Source of the DNA: Ditylenchus dipsaci | Lineage: Eukaryota; Nematoda; Chromadorea; Rhabditida; Anguinidae | Assembly: GCA_004194705.1 (NCBI GenBank) | Contig: SADC01001381.1 | Coordinates: 186,001 to 250,000 of the forward strand | DNA length: 64,000 nt | Direction: 5' to 3' | In this document: piece after piece, positions 55,159-64,000 of the stretch | Numbering within the stretch: the stretch's first letter is position 1 | Layout of the letters: the number at the start of each line of letters is the position of its first letter | Translations under genes and position numbers: made by a program | The notes under the pieces: generated by a model | Database searches by the model: none | What the model was told of the DNA's origin: nothing | What the model saw: only the letters and a program-made list of their open reading frames with translations

Positions 55159-55582
55159 CAATAAAAATTTGCAAAAATAATGAATAGGGGGGGGGGGGCA
55201 AGGCAAAACTAGCAGTTTGCCTTTTTTGACAAATGTAAAAAAGGGCAAAACATCTATGCACTGTTTTGCCTCTTTAAAGGGCCTATTCCAGTTTAGTTGT
55301 TGTAATAAAATGTGCTGAAGTATGCTGAAATAGTAAGTTCGTCACAGCGTCTTTGTTACTTGTTAACTAATAACCATAAGTTCGTATTATACTGTCAAAA
55401 AAACCACATGGTCATGTTTTAATGGCTCTTACCATACAGCCTGCTTACAAAGTCAAAAGTGACGTTAATATTTTTGAGGATTGTGTATTTTTATACTGGT
55501 CGAGTTTATTTACATTTCGCAAATTATTAAGTAATAAAATTTATTTGCATTACATACCGGTATACTTTTCGAATTTGTTCTT

Positions 55583-55998
55583 ACATTCGAGTCTCGATCT
55601 AATGTGCCCCTCAATTTCGTTGTCGCCTGGTGTCTGACACTTTCTTCACCTTGGTTTTGAAGTCTTTTGGTGAAGCTGATTTGGCATTCTAGCCCTAAAA
55701 CCGCAAGGATTCCTATTTCGCAGGTTACTTTTTTGATAAATGGGTCTGTCTTGCAATCTCACTCGATTTAACGGATACCTGAATTTCAAAAGGGTGTACC
55801 TTAATCAAGTTTGGTCTAGATTGTAAAATTGAGGTCTTTCTCAGAAGCCATCGTCAAAAAAACAGAATTCTTGCGATTTTTCGGACTGGACTGAAAAAGT
55901 TGCTTAAGTAAAGGATTCGAAAATCGGGGTAAAAAGTGTCGAACACGAGGCGGGTACGAATTTGAAGGGTGCATATTAAATATAGACTCGACTGTGTA
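55583..55998. mobile_element. Degenerate pogo-like element
   Basis: ATTCGAGTCTCGATCTAATG at the left weakly pairs with ATATAGACTCGACTGTGTA at the right. Non-coding. 55159-55582 shows nothing else, apart from a G run near 55190. Confidence 0.4.
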
Positions 55999-56079
55999 TA
56001 GCTTAGACCTTCTTCTTGCATACACTTATGGAATACATCACGAATCCTAAAAATGACCATAATTACACTAGGGATAAGT

Positions 56080-59000
56080 TTACCTACCCAAGCATATCCA
56101 TCCTACAACCAACATATATTTGATCAATGGGAATTGGAAGAGCAATTGAATCAACAGGAACATGGACAACAAACAGCCAACACTCTGCCATCTACTCCTT
56201 TTCCTGGTCTCTTCCGGCGGCGTGCTGCTCACATTATTGGCTGCAAAACCGTAATCATCCTCTGTTTTGAGTCTGAATATCTGCACTATTATCCCAGAGA
56301 CAGAAGAAGGCCCAAAACGGCTGAAATGAGTGCAAGAACAGGCACATACTCCTTCTAAAATATCAGGTTGTCCACACAGTTAACCGTGGAAAGATTGTCT
56401 TAACAACTGACTGTTTCCCGTAAAATCTTGTGTGAAATGGCCACCAACACAGTCAGGATCACAAAACTAGTAAGCAATTTGTGAGCAATCTTTTCGGCAC
56501 TCTCAGCGTCTGCAAAAGTATCACCATGAGGAGAAGTGCAAGAGTATGCGTTCTGATAGTATTCTGGGCCAACACCGCCCGCCGCTACCATGTCCAGATT
56601 AGCACATACACTTTTGGTGTCGTAAATGTGGAAGTGGGCCGATGAGTGGATGGGCCACATGCAGCTGAAATTTGGAGACTCGATGCACATGGTGAGGTCA
56701 GGCAGTTGTGCACTCTAGGCAAGTGTCGGTTCTGAAACAATGGAGAAATTAAAAATGGTAGCAGACAAAGTTGGCTTTTAATTTTTTTCGCTTTTCTATA
56801 TTTATCAGTTTTTACCATTAATTAAATAACCCTTATTTAAAGTCAGTGTGATTTAGAAAATAAAGTATCGATTTTTTTATTTTTAAAGATAGAAAGGGGT
56901 CAAGTCAATTTTGCAAATGTTTAATCCCTTGTAAAAATAAGTGTTTGAGAGTGTCCCAAAAATTTTAGAGACCTTTATCTGCCTGCAACTTTTTTATAGA
57001 TCATTTTTTAAATTTTTTTACAGATCGGCTTATCTTGCGATGAGAATTTACTCGGTATATAGTGTCAAAAACACAACCTTCCCTTGGTTCCCTTTGGTTT
57101 AGGCCGTTGCCTACATGAAAGTATCATTAACTACGGGGAGGGTAGGGGATGTAAGATAAAAAGAAACTGAATCGATCTGTGAAAGCAGATTCTGAAAAAT
57201 ACAGGCTGCAAAGAATAAATTTTTTCATAGCCCAAAAAATTGACCTGTGAAGTAGCACAGTAATGCTGAGGCATATTGTTGTTTGAAATACCAGATGGTG
57301 GTACCAGCAACCCGGATGATTCAGTTGGCTAAAATAGACATTATATTTATAAAAACATCAAAATTGACAAACCTCAAACCTATAACAAAAATAACAAACC
57401 TCTCCAATGGCACCATAGTTGCAATCGTGGCAGTTTGTAAGATTGGTCAGCTGGCACATTTGCTCAAACAGACGCATGCCCTCATCATCTATGTCACCAT
57501 TGGAAGAGAATTCTGAACGTCCATCCTCCACATCTGAACTTGAGGCGGCTGAGTTGGAGTTGGTCATTGAAGACACGCCACAATGCCTCATTCGATTGTA
57601 TTTGGCGGGCAGTGATTGTGTCACAAACTGAGATGACTTTTCAGAGGCGAAGTTGGATTTGAAGACTAGAAATGCCTGAAATGGTTTCGGTTCATTTAGA
57701 GATACATTTGACGATACCTAAAACTAACCAGTGAAAAGAGACGAAAGCACAGATTGAGCGGTATTAACTGGACCATCAACGGCTTGGGGACTAAGACCAC
57801 CAACAAGCAGACGATAAACACAGTGGTCAAAACAGCCAGTCGAGGAGAGCCACCTTTTCCATGCAATCGATTCAACTTGCACTTCGAAGATTGGAAAGGC
57901 AGAAGTCGATCCTCAGCCAAGGCACACACGATACGAGTAGTTGGAAGGTAGGCACACAACACAGCGGAGGCCAGTCCGCATATCGATCCTACATTCATCA
58001 GGTATCTGAAAAATGGACAGCTAAATTAGGCATGTCGAGAATACAGCGGGAGATAATTTCGCAAAAAACCAAATTCTGACTTCGGGTTTGTGTTCAGCAT
58101 GGTCGATTTGCTTGTGAGTAAGGTTGTCGAATCGAGCGCTCAATTTCGAACTTTTCGCTCGAAAGTTCGAACAATTTCGAATTTCGAGCGCTCAAAAAAA
58201 TTTCGAATTATGCTTTCGAATTTCGAGTTCGAGTTATAGTTTGGAACTTGCAGCACACAAAAAGAATGTAATTGTGAATTTTTCTTGTTTTGGAAAAATG
58301 CCAAGCGAAGTTTGGAAATCGTTCAAGAAAGTCGGTGGATAGGCTATTTGCACTTGTGGTGATGAGCTTACACTGCCAAAGAGTGGATCAACAACTCATC
58401 TTTCGGGTCACCTGAAATTGGCAAGGCACAAGAAAAATTTAGCGAACAAAGAATTGGGACCTTCCGAGGCGAAAAAAGTCAGAGTGGAGCCGATTGTAAC
58501 TCTATTCAGTCCAGGGTATTCCAAGCAGCAGAGCCAGCTATTAACCAACGACATGGCTAATTTTATTGCGGATTCTAATTTGCCCTTTTCGATCTCAGAG
58601 TCTCCGTATCTGCGCCGTTTGATCAAGCACAACTATGGACAAGCAATGGTAGTTCTTTTTTGACCGCTTATTTGTTTGGTGTGGTAAAGTGGTCATGTGT
58701 GGTCGATTAACCATGGTTTCGATTAATTTATTTCTAAAAAATCCATTAATGAGCTGGCGAAGACGCTGAAAATTTCGAATGTCGAATCGAGCGCCCGACT
58801 CAAAAATTTCGAGCGCTCGACAACCCTACTTGTGAGTGTTTTTTCAAATTTTCAAATCACTCTTAAATTTCATAATTCATAATTCAATATTTTAAGTTTG
58901 ACTGTGAATTTAGAATTTGAAGGGAGGGTGCATGTTGCGTGGGATTTTTGACTATTATTGTTTTGTTTTCTTAACCGCACTTTTTGTTGATAATTTTTCA

Positions 59001-61339
59001 TCTGTTAATACATCCCTTGGCCAACTTTTTACGAAGAATCCGAAAATGTTATCAGAATCGAAATATCTTTCAAAAAATCTCATGAAAAACATAAAAGCTG
59101 ACCAAACCATTCATGCTGTATTTTCCTCACGTGCCTCTCTAAGATATTTGTGTTATGCCTTGTTGTTTTGGGTTTTTAAAGATAGTTATTCGGCAACATA
59201 CCACTCAAAATGTAGCATACTGTCTTTGCTACCGTCTCAGCAGTAAGTTGTATACTAGCTGTCCAGAAAAAGTAACCAAATACAATGACAGCATCACGAT
59301 TCGAATAGAAAAAGGGCATGTGGGGGAAATACGGTATGAATGTTTTGGTCAATTTTTATGTTTTTCATGAGATTTTTCAAAAGACATATTCTGATAATAT
59401 TTTCGGAATCTGCGTAAAAAGTTGGCGGTTGCAGTGACGAATCCCTCACCTACGGGGAGTGCTTGGATGGAGAAGATAACCTCATATTCGTGTTGCTCGA
59501 CCCCGATTTCATGAGAAAGCCGTGCGTTTTTTTTTAATCTGAGAAAAAAAAATTTCGAACCACAGGGAGTGTATCATGCTTTTTTAATAAAAATTTGAAA
59601 AATTTGAATAAGGACTGTATTGGGAGGGAGAGGGAATAAAAGAGCCACTAATCACGCAGGACCTACTAACAAGAAGATGTTGAACAAAGTTTTGAATACT
59701 GGGGCCTACCGCATAAATAAACTTTGGTATGCATGCTTTTTCATGCATCCAGAGTCACTTTCGAGTGATTTGTGTCTTCGGGGCTTTCTCCCTTCGGGGG
59801 CAGGGGGCTTGGGGATTGGAGTTGAGATGCGCACACCCACATACCTTGGACACAAATCACTCGAAAGTGACTCTGGATGCATGAAAAAGCATGCATACCA
59901 GAGTATCTTTATGCGGTAGTCCCCAGCATTCAAAAGTTTGTTCAATATCTTCTTGTTAGTAGGCCTTGTGTGATTAGTGGCCCCTTTTATTCCCCTCCCC
60001 TCCCTATACAGCCCTTAATCCCTTCAAAATTCAGAAGGCGCCAATTTAAAATTTTCAAATTTAGAGATGAGCCAGATGAGCCATTATCAACGAAAATTGC
60101 GGTTAGAGGGCATGCTCGTCGCCAATGGAATATTTCTAACACATCAAGCCCCCTGCGCCCCCTTAGGGGGAGCACGGGGCTTGGTGGCTTGGGATTGAGA
60201 TGCGCACACCCACGTACCTTAGACATGATTCCGAGTAAGACTCTTTTTCAAAAATGCATATAGAGTATATTTATTTGCATTTAATTAATGCATTAATAAA
60301 TAAGTGTAAATAAATATTTCATAAAATTTTGATGTCTTACTAGACGGTCTACCCTTACAACCAGTGCTGTAAATTTTGGAATTTCGGCACCGGCACCGCA
60401 CCGGGCACCGGCCTAGAAAATTTTGACACCGGGCACCGCACCGGGCACCGACCTCCAAAATTTCGGCACCAGGCACCGCACCGGGCACCGACCTCCAAAT
60501 TTTCGGCACCGGGCACCGCACCGGGCACCGGCGGTGCCGGTGCCGGAGCCGGTGCTGCCGGTGCCGGTGTCGCACCGGACATTTTTTTATATATGTTAAA
60601 AAAATTATCAATTTAATTTTGAATTTTTTCAGCTAAATTGCAAAAATGAACTATGTTATCGACATAATTGTGTTGTTTCGAGGCGAATTATAACTTAGTT
60701 AGCTTTTGCCGGGTATGATACATACCACTTGCTGGTGCGGCACTGGTTCGGCACCGACCTCTGAAATTTCGGCACGGGCACCGACCTCTGAAATTTCGGC
60801 ACCGGGCACCGCACCGGGCACCGACCTCTAAAATTTCGGCACCGGGCACCGCACCGGTGCCATTTACAGCACTGCTTACAACTTCTATATTCATGGTCTA
60901 AACCAACCTGGCCGAGAATATGCTGATAGAATTGAATACCACTGGGAGCACAGTGTCCTCAGTGAAAGAAATTCTATAGATGAACGGGAAGAAAGAGAGT
61001 AGCGCCAAAAAGGTGACCAGGCAATTGCATTTGACTGAACACTTAAAAATTGACGGATCACTTTGCCCGGCTGCTCTGTTTCATCCGCCAAAAAGCTCAA
61101 GGACTCGATTGCTAGGAAGCCGAGAAGGAAAAAGCAGCAGGAATTGAACAACTGAAATTGCTTATTTTGAAGATTAAAAATTGGGCACATTTTTTCGAAC
61201 TAACCTCGTCAAAACTTTCCGGAACGTCTAAATAGTTGACCCGCAGATGGGCAATATTGTGAAGCAAGGCAACAACTGTAGTACTAGTGACTGTGAATAG
61301 GGCAGAAATTAGAAAGACCACAGAGATGGTGATCAAAAC
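56080..61339 (-). CDS. SLC7-family (cationic) amino-acid transporter, 5' partial
   Basis: Seven exons: 61339-61205, 61151-60908, 58005-57729, 57675-57400, 57328-57245, 56714-56412, 56354-56080 (TAA). Product includes VVFLISALFTVTSTTVVALL, the conserved LLGFLAIESLSFLADETEQP (FxGFexIaTxgEE..nP in CATs), VLPVVFNSISIFSARYLMNV and LPTTRIVCALAEDRLLPF (the CAT motif P..R..yAmAeDgLLF), then PLNLCFRLFSL, a polar Ser/Asp-rich loop, a Cys-containing loop and two last membrane segments. It would carry amino acids across a membrane; which SLC7 paralogue is uncertain. Two breaks: exon 60908-61151 changes frame, fixed by one base near TTTTT (about 61045), and the last exon changes frame at GGG (about 56293), where one more G restores it. 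Intron 58006-60907 (2.9 kb) is filled by elements. No N-terminal exons seen before 64000. Confidence 0.8.
58119..58829. mobile_element. hAT-type element with BED-finger remnant, in the transporter intron
   Basis: TAAGGTTGTCGAATCGAGCG at the left, CGAGCGCTCGACAACCCTA at the right, with a perfect 8-bp duplication CTTGTGAG (58111-58118, 58830-58837). TCGAGCGCTC and TTTCGAATTTCGA repeats are mirrored. It carries the frame at 58298. Confidence 0.85.
58298..58663 (+). pseudogene. hAT transposase, N-terminal fragment with BED finger
   Basis: MPSEVWKSFKKVGG, TAG (58340-58342), AICTCGDELTLPKSGSTTHL, SGHLKLARHKKNLANKEL, then LLTNDMANFIADSNLPFSIS and SPYLRRLIKHN. The BED finger and the FI....LPFS.sE...lr.L pattern are the start of a hAT transposase. 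Homologous to 30170-30370. One internal stop, and truncated at the 3' side. Confidence 0.8.
59020..59425. repeat. Foldback repeat in the transporter intron
   Basis: AACTTTTTACGAAGAATCCG, AAAATGTTATCAGAAT, CTCATGAAAAACATAAAA on the left pair with TTTATGTTTTTCATGAGATT, ATTCTGATAATATTTTCGGA and GCGTAAAAAGTTGGC on the right. Confidence 0.7.
59570..60270. repeat. GC-hairpin modules, copies F and G
   Basis: Outer arms TGTATTGGGAGGGAGAGGGA and TCCCCTCCCCTCCCTATACA pair; inner arms 59665-59790 and 59835-59966 are close to perfect (GCATGCTTTTTCATGCATCC with GGATGCATGAAAAAGCATGC). A second, smaller copy (60105-60265) has CCCCCTGCGCCCCC and ATGCGCACACCCACGTACCT. Both are repeated almost unchanged at 63485-64000. 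Confidence 0.75.
60362..60874. mobile_element. hAT-type element with GGCACCGGGCACC arrays
   Basis: CAGTGCTGTAAATTTTGGAA at the left, GCCATTTACAGCACTG at the right, with a perfect 8-bp duplication CTTACAAC (60354-60361, 60875-60882). The left arm holds about five units of TTTCGGCACCGGGCACCGCA; the right arm holds three units in the same sense, so the array is direct rather than mirrored. Lies in the transporter intron, 33 bases from an exon. Confidence 0.85.
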
Positions 61340-62284
61340 CTATAACATATATGTATAGCTAAGGTTCGAACCTCACATCCCCCTAAAATCAGAGCTCACT
61401 CCTTTGGAAAACCCTGATTATCTGTCATTCTCGAAAACAGTACAGTCCACTCTCAATATAAGACCACCGAGAGTGAACTTACACGAAAAGTCTTATCCTA
61501 ATTCCCAAAGAAAAGTTTTCATTTATAGCGTGGCCTTATCGAGATTAAACTGTGGTATTATAAAACTAGGGTGCAACAGGCGCCAATCGGCGCCAACAAA
61601 AGCGGACATAAATTTTGACCCCGTGCTCTCTCTTATTAGCGGCCTCTCTTAACTTTTAGGGTCTGTATGTCAACAATTATTCTTAATACTCTGTAAAGCT
61701 TTTATTGCGTTTTCTTTATTTCGGCAAGCTCAACCAGTTCGCTTATTAAATTTTCGATTTTCACCCAAAAATCTCTTTACTTTAAAAAATTACACTTGAT
61801 TGTTTTTTTATTTGTTTCCACATCACGTGTTTCAAACCAACGTTATCGAAATAAAGTAAAAAGACTGCGCATTTTCTGCAATATCAGGTAACGGAATTGG
61901 GCGAGAAATGAATTTAACGACTAAGAATAAGATAGACTCTTGGGAAAAGGCGAGCTGCTATAAAAAGAATGAGAAAAAACAAAATAAAGCTTGGGAGAAT
62001 CTGAGAAACCGAGAAAATAGACTCTATATGTATTTTTTGATCAAGATTACTAATTTGAATCATGTCTACGGGTGGGGTCAATATGACCGGACTAATTATT
62101 GCTAGCTTTATGCTGATTTTACTGTTCATTATATATTGAAGTATATAACTTTTTTGTAGAGTTTTTAAAGCTCTTTCTGACGGTATCAATGGTTACCCAA
62201 TGAGATCAAAGTTTTCTTTAAATTTAGACATTTTCTGGGGGGGGGGGGGTACTTTTGCTATTTCAAATTTTTTTTAAATTAGAT
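61340..62284. other. Upstream intron or flank of the transporter, nothing coding
   Basis: 61441-61500 has a pogo-like end (CAGTCCACTCTCAATATAAG). 62015-62065 is a fragment of the GC-hairpin left flank (GACTCTATATGTATTTTTTG). A G run lies at 62239-62250. I looked for transporter N-terminal exons here and found none. Confidence 0.4.
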
Positions 62285-62950
62285 AAGGCTAAAATCAAGC
62301 GCAGCTTTGATATTGAAAAAGATTAATGTAGAATTGTAGTGAATTTATTCCTCTACCATATGCATTTGACAAAAAAAATTATCGAATATCCATCAAGATA
62401 AAGTCTTTTAAAATTGTCAAATCATGCCGAAAAATGACCAAAAATATCGAGATCTAGCCACTTTTTGGCATGACTTGACAATTTCAAAAAAGCTGTATCT
62501 AAAGGAGGGGAAAAGCTACTTAGGTTTGAAAAAGTGGCCTCGGTGGCGCAGTACGTAAGCGTTTGCATTTTTTGGCCCAAAATGGTGTTGCAGGTTCGAT
62601 TCCACGTGGTGGCATGCTATTCATTTTGGCTTGTTTGACCAGTTCTAGTAGTAATTTGGGTAGCTGATTCCGAATCTGGCGTCAAAAAGTCTAATTACCT
62701 CTAAAACTGGTAAACAAGCAAAATAGATAGCATGCCACACGTGGGATCGAAACTGCAACACCATTTTGGGCCAAAAACGCAAACATTTACGCACTGCGCC
62801 ACCGAGCGCAAACCTAAGTAGCTTTTCCCCCTCTTTTAATGAATATTTCATGAAAAAAAACTGTCAAATGCATCTGGTAGAGAAATGAATTTACTAACAT
62901 CCTGCAATACTTGATTTGAAATATAAAATTTGCGCTTGATTTTGGCATCA
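62285..62950. repeat. Foldback with a tRNA-like module in each arm
   Basis: Outer arms: AAAATCAAGCGCAGCTTTGA with TTGCGCTTGATTTTGGCATC. Inner arms hold the same tRNA-like sequence at 62537-62614 (plus: CCTCGGTGGCGCAGTACGTA and GCAGGTTCGATTCCACGTGG) and 62733-62807 (minus, slightly diverged), joined by TGGCTTGTTTGACCAGTTCT and its partner around the loop at about 62660. Confidence 0.75.
62537..62614 (+). other. tRNA-like module with strong B box
   Basis: GTGGCGCAGTACGTAAGCG as A box and CAGGTTCGATTCCACG as B box, ending GGTGGCA. The B box is a full consensus match. The T-stem does not pair, so it is not a functional tRNA. Reversed partner at 62733-62807. Confidence 0.5.
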
Positions 62951-62967
62951 TCAAACTAAAAAGTTTG

Positions 62968-64000
62968 GTTGCAGTGACGAATCCCTCCCCAGGAGGATTG
63001 TTCGGATGGAGGAGATAACGTCATATTCGTGTTTCTCGACTCCGATTTCATGAGAAAGCCGCACGTTTTTTTGATTATGAGAAAAAAAATTCGAGCCACA
63101 GGGGGGGGGCTCGAATTATGGTTTTTCAGTCAAATTTAAAAAATTTAAAGGGAATAAGGCTGTATAGGGGGGGGGGGAGGTAATAAAAGGACTACCGTAT
63201 TTTCTGTAGTAAGTCCCCCGGGGAGTTATTTTTCAACCCTTAAAAAATCGGAAAAAAAATATTTCGATTTTGAGATTTTCGGATGCCCGACCGAAATCTA
63301 AAAAGTGGAATCAACTAAGATCGTGGTGATTAAGAAAACGCAAAAAACAGATTTACAAAAATTTTCCTTAGGCTGAGATATGGGGTCGAAATAGGGGGAG
63401 TTATTAGAGAGGGTGGACTTAATAGAGAAAATACGGTACTTTTATGGCAGAACATTAAAAAGGTAAATTTTGAATTCTTCCAATATATTACCATTTTTTC
63501 AACTTGGGCCGTGGCAAAAATAGACTCTATATGCATTTTATGATCTAGAGTACTTCTCGTAATCATGTCTAAGGTAAGTGAGTGGGCCCGAATGGTGCGC
63601 AGGGGCTTGGGGGATTGGAGTTGAGATGCGCACACCCACATACCTTAGACACAAATCACTCGAAAGTGACTCTGGATGCATGAAAAAGCATGCATACCAG
63701 AGTATCTTTATGCGGTAGTCCCAGCATTCAAAAGTTTGTTCAATATCTTCTTGTTAGTAGGCCTTGTGTGATTAGTGGCCCTTTTATTCCCTCCCCTCCC
63801 TATACAGCCTTAATCCCTTCAAAATTCAGAAGGCGCCAATTTAAAATTTTCAAATTTAGAGATGAGCCAGATGAGCCATTATCAACGAAAATTGCGGTTA
63901 GAGGGCATGCTCGTCGCCAATGGGATATTTCTAACACATCAAGCCCCTGCGCCCCTTAGGGGGAGCACGGGGCTTGGTGGCTTGGGATTGAGATGCGCAC
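62968..64000 (+). repeat. GC-hairpin composite, second copy of 59450-60270
   Basis: GGTTGCAGTGACGAATCCCT at 62968 recurs at 59428. After the MITE 63193-63437 come the GC-hairpin module copy H (63485-63760, centre damaged) and copy I (63895-64000, cut by the window edge), in the same order and with nearly the same sequence as 59665-60270. This is a segmental copy about 3.8 kb from the first. Confidence 0.75.
63193..63437. mobile_element. TA-flanked MITE, TCTATTA type
   Basis: CCGTATTTTCTGTAGTAAGT at the left, TTAATAGAGAAAATACGG at the right, flanked by TA. Interior shared with 22688-22952 and 31003-31252. Confidence 0.7.

Noticed and set aside
58917..59243. 109-codon open frame in the transporter intron
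   Set aside because: Overlaps a foldback arm and shows no family motif.
61045..61090. A 27-base intron in the transporter to explain the frame change
   Set aside because: The GTGATC...TTCAG stretch has intron-like ends, but the shortest other introns are 42-44 bases. A single missing base in the adjacent T run is simpler.

Overview
The window reads as a nematode nuclear genome. Introns are small (mostly 44-59 nt) with GT-AG borders and a strong TTTCAG acceptor. Four start codons lie 9 to about 50 nt downstream of an unpaired TTTTCAG-type site, as expected for spliced-leader trans-splicing. One gene (16984-23994, minus) encodes a secreted SXP/RAL-2 (DUF148)-like protein, a family I know only from nematodes. 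I cannot name the species. Five host genes can be read exon by exon, with phase checks: NXF1 (5932-9464, +, 19 exons, 694 aa), the SXP/RAL-2-like gene (5 exons, 275 aa), NUF2 (37324-39431, minus, 10 exons, 442 aa), the 3' seven exons of an SLC7-type amino-acid transporter (56080-61339, minus, 5' end not found) and a PBDC1-like copy with two in-frame stops (13628-14270, minus). A Ser/Gly/Tyr-rich protein (2661-4919, minus) is partly readable. The genes are functionally unrelated and form no operon. 

Most of the rest is transposable-element DNA, nearly all of it inverted-repeat (foldback) elements nested in each other. Four classes can be told apart by their insertion marks. (1) hAT-type elements with 8-bp target duplications: 695-1754, 29874-31350, 29982-30615, 34336-35790, 40062-45566, 41175-42307, 48017-49193, 58119-58829 and 60362-60874; three contain hAT protein remnants. 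(2) TTAA-flanked hairpins beginning AGGGGCATG or AGGACCATG: 1119, 3125, 3368, 5546, 12177, 16252, 16453, 24403, 28067 and 49992. (3) TA-flanked pogo/Tc1-type elements: 8509, 10411 (with Tigger-like transposase remnant), 22688, 31003, 39533 and 63193. (4) Elements whose ends read GRCGCTACT or GRCGCTAGT followed by a 7-15 base poly-C tract, with 8-bp duplications: 21000, 24150, 32774, 45672 and 51856. A further dispersed module has a GC-rich hairpin at its centre (19020, 22270, 33010, 52740, 59665, 60105, 63485, 63895). 

Layout: 1-2650 nested hAT and foldbacks; 2661-9464 two divergent genes; 9.5-12.6 kb Tigger and foldbacks; 12.9-16 kb a TIR pair around the PBDC1-like copy, then degenerate coding DNA; 16.98-24 kb the SXP/RAL-2 gene, whose third intron is 5.8 kb of nested foldbacks; 24-37 kb almost pure repeats with two orphan exons; 37.3-39.45 kb NUF2; 39.5-56 kb repeats, including a 5.5-kb hAT with several nested layers; 56-61.3 kb the transporter, with a 2.9-kb element-filled intron; 61.4-64 kb repeats. 

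The most notable signals are tRNA-like modules inside several unrelated foldback elements, the mirrored tandem subterminal arrays that differ in each element family, the host-gene copy inside a TIR pair, and repeated single-base losses in homopolymers that break otherwise good coding frames.
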